This document shows positions 10,615 through 20,590 of a stretch of DNA of 64,000 nucleotides, piece by piece (the first letter of the stretch is position 1; each line of letters begins with the position of its first letter). The position numbers and the translations under genes were made by a program. The DNA lies in assembly GCA_015345905.1 (NCBI GenBank), contig JADDTR010000008.1, positions 1 to 64,000 of the forward strand, written 5' to 3'. The stretch comes from Aotearoamyces nothofagi. Its lineage: Eukaryota > Ascomycota > Leotiomycetes > Leotiales > Tympanidaceae. The notes beneath the pieces were generated by a model. The model ran no database searches. It saw nothing but the letters and a program-made list of their open reading frames with translations, and had not been told where the DNA came from.

Positions 10615-11520
10615 ATGACCGAGACTCTTCCTACCGCCGAGCCAACGTCATCGCCTCCCAATGGCCTCAAGCCTGAGCAGGACGCTCCGCTCAAGCAACA
10701 CCAACAGAAGACGCAATGGCTACGGCCTTTGAGAGAATGGAGATCTGAGATAAGCATTGAGCATTCAGACATCCCAATTATCGCTTGCTGCTTCGTTTCT
10801 GGACTTTGCGATAGCAGCGCGTACAACGCGTGGACTTGTTTCGTCAGTATGCAAACAGGTGAGATGCCTCTTTGCAATGACCGGAGGACTGCAACATTAG
10901 CTAATATCTTCATAGGAAACACCATCTTCCTTGCCCTCGGCGCTTCGAACCAACCAATTACTCATCCGTACGGTTGGCTCAAGTCTTTAATATCAATAAT
11001 TTTCTTCCTTCTTGGCTGCGTTTTCTTTGCGTCGACGCGTTATATCAGTCCTCTTCGACGCGGCACATTGGCTGCTTCTTTCGCGATACAAGGTATCTGC
11101 ATATGGACCGCAGCAGCGCTGGTACAAGGTGGAATAGTCCCAGAGCCGAAAGGACAAGTAGTTGAAGATGGCTCTATCGTGAAGTTGATCGAGTTATTAC
11201 CTTTAGGCTTTCTAGCTTTCCAATCAGGCGGACAGATTGTAACCTCACGACTTTTAGGGTTCAATGAGGTGCCTACTACTGTTTTGACGAGTGTCTATTG
11301 TGACCTGGCTTCGGATCCTAAATTCTTCGCCAAGACCAACGTTAAACGGAATAGAAGGCTTGCCGCAGTGGTCACACTACTCGTTGGTGGAATCTGTGGC
11401 GGATGGCTAAGCAGAAGTGACGCAGGCCTCAAGACTGCATTATGGATAGCTGGTGGAATCAAGGTTATTATTTCTGTAAGCTGGTCGTTCTGGAAAGCTA
11501 AGACTCCATTGGAGATTTGA
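10615..11520 (+). CDS. DUF1275 (YoaK-family) multi-pass membrane protein
   Basis: Exons 10615-10858 and 10916-11520 encode 282 residues. The 57-bp intron (GTGAGA...CATAG) is in frame and has no stop, so it can be missed. Removing it restores the family motif FVSMQTGNTIFLALG. After about 50 polar residues come about six hydrophobic segments, including the family-typical DSSAYNAWTCFVSMQTGN and FLAFQSGGQIVTSRLL. The DUF1275/YoaK family is widespread in bacteria and fungi; its function is not established, though a transporter role is often suggested. Length is slightly above the bacterial norm (about 220-240) because of the N-terminal tail. It is divergent from the ABC-F gene. Confidence 0.88.
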   Translation: MTETLPTAEPTSSPPNGLKPEQDAPLKQHQQKTQWLRPLREWRSEISIEHSDIPIIACCFVSGLCDSSAYNAWTCFVSMQTGEMPLCNDRRTATLANIFIGNTIFLALGASNQPITHPYGWLKSLISIIFFLLGCVFFASTRYISPLRRGTLAASFAIQGICIWTAAALVQGGIVPEPKGQVVEDGSIVKLIELLPLGFLAFQSGGQIVTSRLLGFNEVPTTVLTSVYCDLASDPKFFAKTNVKRNRRLAAVVTLLVGGICGGWLSRSDAGLKTALWIAGGIKVIISVSWSFWKAKTPLEI

Positions 11521-12686
11521 AGATCGGCCATAACCCGGATTCTAATTACTGAGTAACGAGAGGATACTCCTCGCACGGGTGGAAATCACTTGTCAGGACA
11601 AAGTGAATTTTGTTAGAGAAGTGGGGTGTAAGTCTTAGACAAGTGGAGCCTCCATATCGCTGCTACCATTGCGACTGTTTTATCGTCTGACAGCATGGCT
11701 ATAAATTCTGTAATACATAGATGGATAGGATAGTAGTATACCATACGGAGGTAATTGTTGGTGCTCGCGACAACTAGAGCGAATTAGAATGTATCAATGA
11801 ATAAATTTCCTTGCGTTCTAAGACATGTTTTATCGGTCCGACATAGAGTTTTCCAAATGAAGCGCAAATGCTTTGATCAATGTCTGCGCTGTATCAGGAC
11901 CGTTGCATCCTAAATGCACTACAGTATCGACGACCTCTAATGGTAGTGGGAACCTTGATGATAGACTTCCAGTGAATCTAGTAGAACTTACCACTATAGT
12001 CATAGTATCAGATACTGGGAGAAAAATATAGCAAGCTTATAGCTTGAAAATGCGTCAATCGTCTACTATATTGTACTTTTCGGTTCTGTAGTATGTCCTA
12101 ACACCATTATACGTTTCTAACTACACAATATCAAAGCATCTTACAAAATTATGGAGATTGGTATCGTAAGACGTTTCTAGAAATCCAAGCTCATCCAGAC
12201 GCTATTCATGCTACCAGCAATCTTGAGTAATGAGACTTTGATTCTGAAGATGCCGTATTGAACACGGCAATAGTAGAGATTATTAATTCTCAAAGAAGTA
12301 GGGTTCTCTTCCAATAGAACAAAAGAAATAGACCACCTAGTCAAAAACTGACCAACCAAAGTATAAATTTAGTCTTAAACGTATTATATAATCCTTGCTC
12401 AATCAATTTATAATTTAACTCGAGCTGGATTAATAATTTTATATGCAGTGTCTCCCTCCTTGTGAATCTCCTACGTCCATGATAATCATATCCATAAAAA
12501 CTGTACCTCCAATAACATCTATGGCTATCAAATTCAAGGTGCCTGTAGCGCTGGTCCAACAAATACTAGTATTAATAGACCTCTTATAATTAGTTATATC
12601 TATAACGCCATCATCTAAAACAATATATTCTAGCACCTAAATAATCGTTGGAACATCACACGTAGAAAACTAATCCCCTAGATAGT
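11521..12686. other. AT-rich intergenic region
   Basis: AT-rich DNA between two convergent genes. A minus-strand open frame at 12439-12636 of 65 codons is unlike any family I know, and I do not call it. No RNA gene or repeat recognised. Confidence 0.6.
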
Positions 12687-13619
12687 TCATTGTGTAGCTG
12701 CCGGCAGAGACTTCAACAACCACTCCTTATTTCTCTCAAAATACTCCTCCAGAGTAGTCAACTTGATGCCATACTTCTCCTCGATATCGGATCCATCAAT
12801 ATCCAATATATGTGCATTTGCAAGAAGCTGGAATTTCAACGTAACGATGCGTGGCCCCACCAGCTGGAGCTCCTCCGGCGTCCTCTTCCTAACACCGATC
12901 TTCCTACCCGCCACCCTGCCGATAATCTCCGCCACCTCGTCGACCCCCAAATTCTCATTCCCGAGCTCGATCTCATGCCCGTTGAACCTTTCCGGCTCCA
13001 GGAGTGCCGCTGCAGCGAACTTGCCTACATCTCCCGCATCCAGTTGCGGCATCTTGGCTCCAGGCTCGTACCCGTGCGCCAGCACGCCCTCGGTCGACAG
13101 CTCTGGGTAGTGGTATGGTGATGTCGGGAGGAGATAGTTATGCATCAGCCAGGCCGGTCTGAGGATGGTGTAGGCTTTGAAGCCGGCGGTTTTCACCGTA
13201 TCCTCAATCGCCAACTTGGACTTGTAATATTGGTAGAGTCCATTGGCAGGATCTAACTCTTCCCATGCGCTGCGCCGGCCGGTCCAGAAGACTGTAGATA
13301 CGACAAGAGCAGTAACGGTCTTTGCTGCAATTGCGGCTGTGATGATGTTTTGCCCATGGCGGACTTGGTCCGCCAGATCTTTGGTTGGGGAGGTGTTTAG
13401 GAAGACTCCGGTAACGCCGGCTGTTGCGGCCTCAATGGCGGGGATATCGTCGAAGTCACCTTTGAATATTATAACACCGGCAGCTTCGAGCTCCTTTGCT
13501 GGGGTGGATGAAGGATTACGAACAAGCGCATGAACGGTTGCATTTTGCGCGAGGAGAAGGCGAGCTACTGAGCCGCCCTGTTGGCCAGTGGCGCCTGTGA
13601 TGAGGAATTTTGGGGACAT
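12687..13619 (-). CDS. NmrA-like family NAD(P)-binding protein
   Basis: An intronless gene of 310 residues, start chosen at 13619. There the N-terminus MSPKFLITGATGQQGGSVAR places the first beta strand and the dinucleotide motif GATGQQGG at residues 8-15, as in NmrA/HSCARG proteins (about 300 residues). The frame continues 29 codons upstream, but those residues precede the fold and the start context there is poor. Residues 80-200 show the typical VFLNTS...DQVRHGQNIITAA and LRPAWLMHNYL segments. The family belongs to the atypical short-chain dehydrogenases. Many members lack the Tyr-Lys catalytic pair and act as redox sensors or regulators, others as isoflavone-reductase-like enzymes. Substrate cannot be told from sequence. 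Confidence 0.9.
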   Translation of the reverse strand: MSPKFLITGATGQQGGSVARLLLAQNATVHALVRNPSSTPAKELEAAGVIIFKGDFDDIPAIEAATAGVTGVFLNTSPTKDLADQVRHGQNIITAAIAAKTVTALVVSTVFWTGRRSAWEELDPANGLYQYYKSKLAIEDTVKTAGFKAYTILRPAWLMHNYLLPTSPYHYPELSTEGVLAHGYEPGAKMPQLDAGDVGKFAAAALLEPERFNGHEIELGNENLGVDEVAEIIGRVAGRKIGVRKRTPEELQLVGPRIVTLKFQLLANAHILDIDGSDIEEKYGIKLTTLEEYFERNKEWLLKSLPAATQ

Positions 13620-15633
13620 GATGACTTTGACGATTTCAACAATAGAAGGGGACGCCTTCTCGATGAGAATACTGAAGACATAACAAAAAGTGCTCAATGA
13701 TTTCAACTGTATTTATACTCAGCGTCTCCTACTTACGTCTGGCTTGAAGCGGATATCGGTAGGGCGTCAACTTTCACCCGGCGGGGTGACTATAAGCCGA
13801 GTCCCCTACATATGATAACTCAATCGTACGTACGTACGACTAAACATGTACCATCGTATTGGGTGTAGATTTGAAATGGCAACTCTCGGGGCGTTAGGTT
13901 GCTCCAGTGAACAGTAAGATACCTTCTACTTTGTCAATCTTAGGGCTTCCAGTCCATTATAAATCCATCTAGACAGTCTGCTGACTGCACACATCCTCGA
14001 ATCTCTGTTGGAGATCTTTGTTCGTTGTAGTCATTCTCAGGCCCATTTCTGTCAAATAAAGCAAGCTTTACTCTTCTCCTTCAACTATTTTCCATAAACC
14101 CATGATGGTTTGTCAGCCCTCAATCCGTCCACAATTACCCAATCTGACGGTAGTCCTAGAGATCAGATGATCACTAGCTAATAAACCAATCTAGCCTTTC
14201 CATCGGACTAAGATGACTATCAGCTCTCTGGAATTACTTTGCTTTTACTATTTAATAGCAAAATGAAGACTTTTAGAAGTAGACTATTCGTTTTATATCT
14301 AAATTATGATTTCAAATCGTCCCAATTAAACCACCTTAAATGGAATTCCTACCAACCTGTAACTTAAGCTTTTAAGCATCAATTATACGAAACACCGCAG
14401 CCCACAACTATGTGCTAAATTGCAACATATATATGTTATAATTGTCTTTATATTGTACCAAACATATAGGGTAGAGTAATAGGACAGGAACGACTCTCCT
14501 TCAAGATAAACATTGCCTTCAGCATCCTCCTAGATCTTATCTCCTTCCCGAGTCCTCTCCTCCAACCAGCAGCTGAAATATCATCTCTAGAAGACTCTCG
14601 GTCACTCGTTGCAAGTTATTAAAATGTCGATATTCTAGCCTATGAAGAAAGGCCACAAGTATACACGTTTTATTTTACTACAAATGACATAGAGATAATT
14701 AACAAAAGTAATATTCTCATAGGATAATATTTAATAGAGAAATCGCCCATGTTAACAACATCCCAAACATATCCAAACTGTACAGCTACTGCGATACTTA
14801 CCCTGCCGACTCGAGATATATGCCACCAACAGCTAGAACGCCACCCGATCCACTCCTGCCCCATATCTAGCACTTTTATCCCCGCTCTACAGCTGGGGAA
14901 TCAGTCGATTAGGAGGCGAAACAGTGACGGCCGAGTCTACATGGCCGCGAATCCACGACCAGCTTCTATAGCAAGCACGCCGTGATCCGCAGCCACCGAC
15001 GCCGTTCTTCTTATTGCAGAGCCTCGCCTGGTAGTTCGGATCCTCCTCACACGGAGCAGCTGTCGTCGTCCTTTTGCGTCTTTGGCCAAGGGCGCGCGTC
15101 CACCGTGGCCAGGCTAGCGGTGGGCTGTAAGGGTGAGTTTCTACGGGCTGGCAGGCCCACTGCATCAACGGTCTGCAGACCCCGTCTGTCTCTGCTATCG
15201 GAGGATGCAAGGGTTCAAGGAGGCATTGATCGCTCGATGTGGTATATTGTCACGTCTTCCTCCGGGAGGGACGAGTAGGTACGGTTTCTCCCCCTGAATA
15301 ATTATTTGGTGTCTCGTCGCTGCTTTGAAATCCCTGGCCGGCATCGCTGAAGAGCCCTGTAGGATTGGTGTTTTAAGGCCCTGAAGCGTAGCGATATGAC
15401 CACCTAAAACAAGGCAACTCCCTAAACAAACATATTTAGTGTCCCCGTATAAATCAGCGGCGAGGCGCTAAATATTTATTCTGGGGGAAACTGTAGGTAA
15501 GCAAGCGTCTTGCGGTAACCACAATGTGCACCGAAAGAAGAGGTTATATTATATCCTGAAGTGTGTTCTATATTTTGTTCCTGTCTATCTCGTGTCTATA
15601 TTCTATCCCGGTTCTAATCCATGTCTAAATCAT
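13620..15633. other. Intergenic region with dispersed repeat
   Basis: About 2 kb. The left part is the NmrA-like gene promoter, and 14200-14760 is AT-rich and contains one copy of a dispersed repeat (14331-14427). The right part (about 14880-15300) is GC-richer, with overlapping open frames of no recognisable family. No gene called. Confidence 0.55.
14331..14427 (+). repeat. Dispersed repeat, AT-shifted copy
   Basis: A stretch of about 97 bp with the same order of motifs as 56093-56201: CCACCTTAA-TGG, ATTCCTACCA-CCTGTAACTT, and CACCGCAGCCCACAACT followed by AAATTGCAACA. Most differences from the other copy are C to T or G to A, as expected for repeat-induced point mutation. The family is unidentified; the CCACCTTAAGTGG motif of the other copy is almost palindromic. 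Confidence 0.75.
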
Positions 15634-17772
15634 TCATCGTACTTCTACCCTATCATTATCATTTCCGCCGGTAATCTTCCTCTTCACCTTCCGAACCCGA
15701 GCTGCAGTCCTCTTCTTCCATTTATGTCCTGCTCGTCTGATCCGTCGTCTTGGATAATTGATGGGACTTTCACCGCCTACGAAGATGGCTACGTCGTATA
15801 GCAGCGCGCCGAAACATGCACCGGAGATCGTCCCCGCCCATGGTCCGTACACCCACCAGCCATTACGGAACAGGCTCCCTCCATACCCGACAGCAAGTAG
15901 AGCTAGACGGGGTCCTAAGTCGCGGGACGGATTCATCGCAGCGCCAGTGTTATATCCGAAGGCCATGCTCAGGATGGTGACGACAAGGCCCATAATGAAA
16001 GCACTCATTCCGGCGCCTGGCGGTGCATTTGTATCGTCTCCCAGTGCGAGCACTGCGATTGCTAGAAAAGCCGTACCAGTAAACTCGGTGAAGAAGGCTG
16101 TGGGGACATCAATCCACGAGTAACGCGGGTTCGTAATGAAGGCATTCATCGTGCCGCCATTTCCAAGATCCAGGCCACCGAACTCGACGATGTTGTTACG
16201 GAAGAGCCCGTATGAGATGAGAGCTGCGACAAATGCACCAAGGATTTGTGCGGTCATGTAAATAGGGACTTTATGAAGGGGGAATCCACGATAAACGTAG
16301 AGCATGAATGAAATTGCGGGGTTGAGATGTGCACCAGAGATACCACCGGCAATGTAGATGCCTACCATGGTCGCGAGGCCCCATGCCCAATCTGTCGTCT
16401 CTTCGTTTCCGGCTGTTCCTTTAGATGTCACGACGACCAAATCGGAGCAAAACCCAAGGGTGAGCTGGACGACCACTGCAAGGAATTCGGCGAATGGTTC
16501 TCGAAAGCGTGTCCGGATCACCGACCAGTGAGTGTGGTGATTGTGGACTTCTTCCTCGGCACCGTGATCCCCAGTAGTAAGCAGGGCGTCGGCAAGCCAG
16601 TCATCATCATCCTTCATTTCTTCCTCATTTTCCGAAGACGCGATATCGTCTAGTGGCCCACGAGAATCACGCCTCGGACCATTGATGACAGAATCTGGAG
16701 CAAAAGAGAAGGTGTGCCCGTCTGTGCTCCGTCTTGACAGATCGGCAAATAGATCTGACTCTGCCCGTGCCCGTGCATGTGCTGCCCGTGTCTGCCCCTG
16801 CGCGTATGCATGTTCCTCATCCTCAGGTTCCTCGTCATGCGGGCTCAATGGTCTTGGCTCGTTAGAAGCTGAACGGTATATCGAACGGGTGTCCGATGCT
16901 ATGGATGCCCTCCTCTGCATCATGCGGTTCTCCCTTAGCTCTCTCGCAGCTTGAAGTTGTGATGATATCTTTTTGAGGTTAAGAGTAGGCTGTATTTGCC
17001 CCTTCTCCAGGTCTACCTCCTCCTCGTCGGGAACGGTGTCTTGGACAGCATGTTCGCCAGCTCTCGTACTGCCCGAACGCAGCTCGGTGACTGTAGGAAC
17101 CATGCCAGGTCGAATGATACGCGGCAGTGGTTTCGCAAGACCCCAGACGGGGCGAGCGTTGGACGGTTGTTCATATGCCGGGTTGAGATCAGCGTACCCA
17201 GGCTCAACATATGGTTGGTTGGCTGGCAACGCCATCTCTTGCGTACCGGCGAGCGAGAAGTTCGCCGACTGCGCATCACCATTGTGCTGGCCGGACGCAA
17301 ATACAATAGATGGCCGACGGTATATGGTGGTCCCCCGCGGTCGCCCCGTGACAGTCCGGCTCCTCTCCCGGACAAGGCGCTGTGAATTCATGCTGGCTCT
17401 GGGTGCTGCCGAAGCCAACGCCTCGTCGATATTGCTCAGCCGATTGGCGTCTCGGGTCGAGCCTTCTTTTGAATTCCGAGATCGCGACCTTGCAACTACC
17501 TCGAGATCCACGGGGCGAGCCGAAATGGTGACTCGACGGGAGCGCGTTCCCGGAGCAGCATCTTCTGCGAGGCTCAGTGGCCGCGACGGAGTTGTGTTGC
17601 TTCGGTGCGGTGGTCGGTATTGTCCTGGCTGGAGCTCTGTTGGCGCGTCTCTTGCGGACGGCTCTGTCTCCTCGACCAGGTCTGGCAGGGTTCGCTGGCT
17701 GTCGTTGTCGTGGCCCCGGTGCAGGTTACTCGCCTCGCCTCCACCCGGCGGCCCATCCTCTTGGTCTGCCAT
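15634..17772 (-). CDS. Aquaglyceroporin with long N-terminal extension (Yfl054-like)
   Basis: A single uninterrupted frame of 712 residues. Residues 1-425 are hydrophilic and disordered-looking, rich in Ser, Arg and acidic runs (PDEEEVDLEKG, ENEEEMKDDDDW). The MIP channel follows at about 426-665 with six helices and the two half-helix signatures: GAHLNPAISF (NPA at 484-486) and AAMNPSRDLGPR (NPS at 614-616). The Asp after the second motif is the hallmark of glycerol-conducting aquaglyceroporins. A basic tail closes the protein. A large N-terminal tail is known for the fungal Yfl054 group and, differently, for Fps1; the NPA first motif favours the Yfl054-type group. Likely role: glycerol/small-solute facilitator of the plasma membrane. 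The ATG at 17772 has context GGCAGACC just inside the start. Its upstream DNA is unusually repetitive. Confidence 0.92.
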   Translation of the reverse strand: MADQEDGPPGGGEASNLHRGHDNDSQRTLPDLVEETEPSARDAPTELQPGQYRPPHRSNTTPSRPLSLAEDAAPGTRSRRVTISARPVDLEVVARSRSRNSKEGSTRDANRLSNIDEALASAAPRASMNSQRLVRERSRTVTGRPRGTTIYRRPSIVFASGQHNGDAQSANFSLAGTQEMALPANQPYVEPGYADLNPAYEQPSNARPVWGLAKPLPRIIRPGMVPTVTELRSGSTRAGEHAVQDTVPDEEEVDLEKGQIQPTLNLKKISSQLQAARELRENRMMQRRASIASDTRSIYRSASNEPRPLSPHDEEPEDEEHAYAQGQTRAAHARARAESDLFADLSRRSTDGHTFSFAPDSVINGPRRDSRGPLDDIASSENEEEMKDDDDWLADALLTTGDHGAEEEVHNHHTHWSVIRTRFREPFAEFLAVVVQLTLGFCSDLVVVTSKGTAGNEETTDWAWGLATMVGIYIAGGISGAHLNPAISFMLYVYRGFPLHKVPIYMTAQILGAFVAALISYGLFRNNIVEFGGLDLGNGGTMNAFITNPRYSWIDVPTAFFTEFTGTAFLAIAVLALGDDTNAPPGAGMSAFIMGLVVTILSMAFGYNTGAAMNPSRDLGPRLALLAVGYGGSLFRNGWWVYGPWAGTISGACFGALLYDVAIFVGGESPINYPRRRIRRAGHKWKKRTAARVRKVKRKITGGNDNDRVEVR

Positions 17773-18188
17773 CCCCTCTGCCCGGCGACGGGAGCGATGC
17801 GTGTCGTCGTCGGCCGTGATGTCTGCAGTGCCCGTCAGTTGCTCAGCCGCAGCGCCGGCAGGGTTCCGGATGTGTTCCGGATGTGGCGTATATCAACAGA
17901 CTGGCCAGAGCAGGCGGCAGTGTCGACGTCGGTCAGTCAACGACGCAGGCAAAGGCGAAGCAGGCGTTGGACCGTGGGAGGTCGTGGTGCAAGACGAAGG
18001 AGAGCATGGTCAGTATATCATATCATATGGGTAAGTGACCCTGAGGGAAGAGGTCTCCCTCCGCAGGAGCAGGAGCGTGTATTTTTAACGCTGGGAGCAG
18101 GACCAGGAGGCAGGCCAGCCAGGCCAGCCAGGCCCAGGGCCGCACGGGCAGCCATCACTGCTAAGGAGCCGTAAACCGAAGTTGATCT

Positions 18189-18268
18189 GGCGCGTCTGGT
18201 GCTTCGGGTCCGTCTGGTCCGCCTAGTCCGTCTAGCGCGCCTAGTCCGTCTGGCGCGCCTAGTCCTCG
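18189..18268. repeat. Degenerate GC-rich tandem repeat
   Basis: Repeats of CGTCTGG / CGCCTAGTC, partly as GTCCGTCTGGCGCGCCTAGT. They include GGCGCGCC palindromes. Confidence 0.7.
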
Positions 18269-18799
18269 TCGGGCCGGCGAGCAGCGATGCGGCGCGGATC
18301 TACTATGCTCCCGCCCCAAAGGGTCGCCGGTAGTGGGGCGGGCCTCGTCAGTCAGGCCATCCCTTCCGCCCCCGTGCCCTCGCCCGCCCTTATCAACACG
18401 TGATTGCTGCTTGCGTGCGGGCCAGGACGGCGCGGGCCTGGAAATGGAAACAGGGCAGCGCAGATGGGGGATGGAAAATCTCGACACGACCGAGAATACA
18501 CGTTGTATTGTACTGCCCTGGCAGGCTGCAGTCGCGCAGCCGCGCAGCCGCGAGCCTCGGTGGGCGTGCGTGGCGTGGCTACACTGCGGCGGGCAAGCCG
18601 GTAAGCAAAAGCAGGTAAGCAAGCAGAGGCGCGTCTCGCCGGCACGTGTTCGGGTAAACAATTCTGCCATCAGCCGAGGGCAGAGGAAGGCGCAAAAGTA
18701 TGCTCCGTAGAGGCGCTCGAGTGTGAGCCAGCCACGCCCCTCCCGAGCCTGTACAGTCCCGGCTCCCTCATCTCGGGCAAGAAGCCGCAGAAGCAGCAG

Positions 18800-18832
18800 A
18801 GCCAGCAGGGCCAGCAGGGCCAGCAGGGCCAG
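18800..18832. repeat. 9-bp minisatellite (GCCAGCAGG)
   Basis: Three to four perfect head-to-tail copies of GCCAGCAGG. Confidence 0.85.
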
Positions 18833-19230
18833 AACCACGTCCTGCGAGTCTGGAACGCCCGAATGGATCCGCGGCTGCTTGAGCCTCATCCCTAGCCAAG
18901 GGTCTACAGCGCTGCTCCGTTCCTGCCCTGCGGGCATGGCAGATCAGATGTACGTAAGCTCGAGCACAGTCCCTTCCGTCGCGATGCCGTCGCGATGCCC
19001 TCGCTATCTGGACGCCCCGCGACTTGCAGAAGCGCCGCGCACCGGGTCGCCGTGCCCTGGCATCGCAGCGCACCCAGACCGTTCTGCTGCCATCGTCCTG
19101 CCGGATAGCACAGGACCTGGCGTCCCAGCTACCGCGCAGCCCCCTAGCGAGCGCCAGCAGGGCAGGCCGGCCGCCCACCGGCTCCACGGGGCTCTGGCCT
19201 AGCGGCGCGAGAGGCATCTATTGTTCAACT

Positions 19231-19268
19231 GCCTGGGAGCCTGGGAGCCTGGGAGCCTGGGAGCTTGG
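19231..19268. repeat. 9-bp minisatellite (GCCTGGGAG)
   Basis: Four copies of GCCTGGGAG, the last slightly altered. Confidence 0.85.
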
Positions 19269-19879
19269 GCAGATGGCCAGCAGTCACACGGCGGTCGAGA
19301 AAAGAAAAGAAAAAAAAAGTGACTCACGCTTTTAGCCAGACGAGTAGTGAGAAAGGCGCGAGAAAGGTGCCAGCCAAAGGGCATCCGCATCCCTTCCCAC
19401 GGCACGCACGCACTGCCGCCCGGCAAGAAACCACGTCGCGCGACCGAGACCGGCGCAGCATCGAGCGGGAGGGGACGCAGGCGCGTGGAGTGTCGCACAC
19501 CCGCGATTTAACTTTTAACTCTGTATTCTGGGTGGCTTGAATGCGAAGAATAAAGTATATACCGTGAAGCGAGCGACCTCTTTTTTTTTTTCTCTCGACG
19601 GTCGCGTGGTTCTGGTGGCCGGTCTAGGCACAGTAGCCTGCTGGTTAAGGTGGGCGAGCCTGTCTTGCAGTGCTGGGCGACCGCCTAAATCGTCGGCCGC
19701 TCTCTATATATAGAATAGAAGCTGGGCAGCCCGACGGACTGTATACTTAAAAAACACTCCCAGCGACCTCGCCAACCGGCAGCTGGCAGCGCCATACTGC
19801 CATACTGCCATACTGAGCCCTGTCCGGCCACTCCAGCAGACGGCACTCGAGCAGCGCACCGTCACTGCCGATTTCAGAG

Positions 19880-19943
19880 ATATTGCATGTCTGATGTCTG
19901 ATATTGCATGTCTGATAATGCACGTCTGATATTGCATGTCTGG
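19880..19943. repeat. Minisatellite (ATATTGCATGTCTG)
   Basis: About four imperfect copies of ATATTGCATGTCTG with spacers of 0-6 bp. Confidence 0.8.
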
Positions 19944-20237
19944 TACGGGAATGCAGGCTAATCCGGCGCAGCGTGGAGCAGCGTGTAGCGGCAGGCCGGT
20001 GCAGCACAGTAGAAAACCCCAAGGTCCTGTCGCGACAGCACGCTAGCTACCCGGCAGGGTCAGGTGCTTGAAAATGCATGAAAATGCTAAAAAGGGCAGA
20101 GGGAGGAGGAAATATGCAAGTGGCGAAAATCTTGGCGGCTACCGAAGCTGCTTGCTTGTCCCGTACGCGGCAGCGCAGCGCAGCCACGGCGGATGCTGAC
20201 TCAGATGCCAACGAGCGGCGCGGTGGAGAGGGCTGGA

Positions 20238-20330
20238 CTGATTTTGATGTTCTGATTTTATTTTGATGTTCTGATTTTGATGTTCTGATTTTGATGTTCT
20301 GATTTTGATGTTCTGATTTTTTTTGATGTA
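20238..20330. repeat. 14-bp minisatellite (ATTTTGATGTTCTG)
   Basis: About six copies of ATTTTGATGTTCTG; the second junction carries a short insertion and the end runs into an oligo-T tract. Confidence 0.9.
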
Positions 20331-20431
20331 TAGGCGCGCCCATCAGAGGCGACGGCGCGTCTGGGGCGGCGCATCTGGGACGGTGCATCTGGTTCCGAGG
20401 ACTGTGTCCGCAGTGGCGTGCCATACATACG

Positions 20432-20590
20432 CTATACGGTGTACAGTACACACTATACAGTACACACTATACAGTACACACTATACACATAGTATACTAT
20501 ACACTATACAGTACACAGTGTACAGTACACAGTATACAGTACACAGTATACAGTACACAGTATACAGTACACAGTATACAGTACACAGTA
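20432..20590. repeat. 14-bp minisatellite (ACAGTACACAGTAT)
   Basis: Two successive versions of a 14-bp unit: ACAGTACACACTAT three times, then ACAGTACACAGTAT about five times, separated by a diverged segment. The unit is rich in self-complementary GTAC and TATAC steps, so it could form cruciforms. Confidence 0.92.

Noticed and set aside
12439-12636. 65-codon minus-strand frame downstream of the NmrA-like gene
   Set aside because: AT-rich, no conserved motif, overlapped by another frame of equal quality.
16973-18034. 353-codon plus-strand frame
   Set aside because: Antisense of the aquaglyceroporin N-terminal region, where stop codons are rare; no domain.
18161-18937. 258-codon minus-strand frame with a Leu-rich run
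   Set aside because: It lies in the GC-rich minisatellite block. The Leu run is a translated GCCAGCAGG repeat, and several competing frames overlap it.
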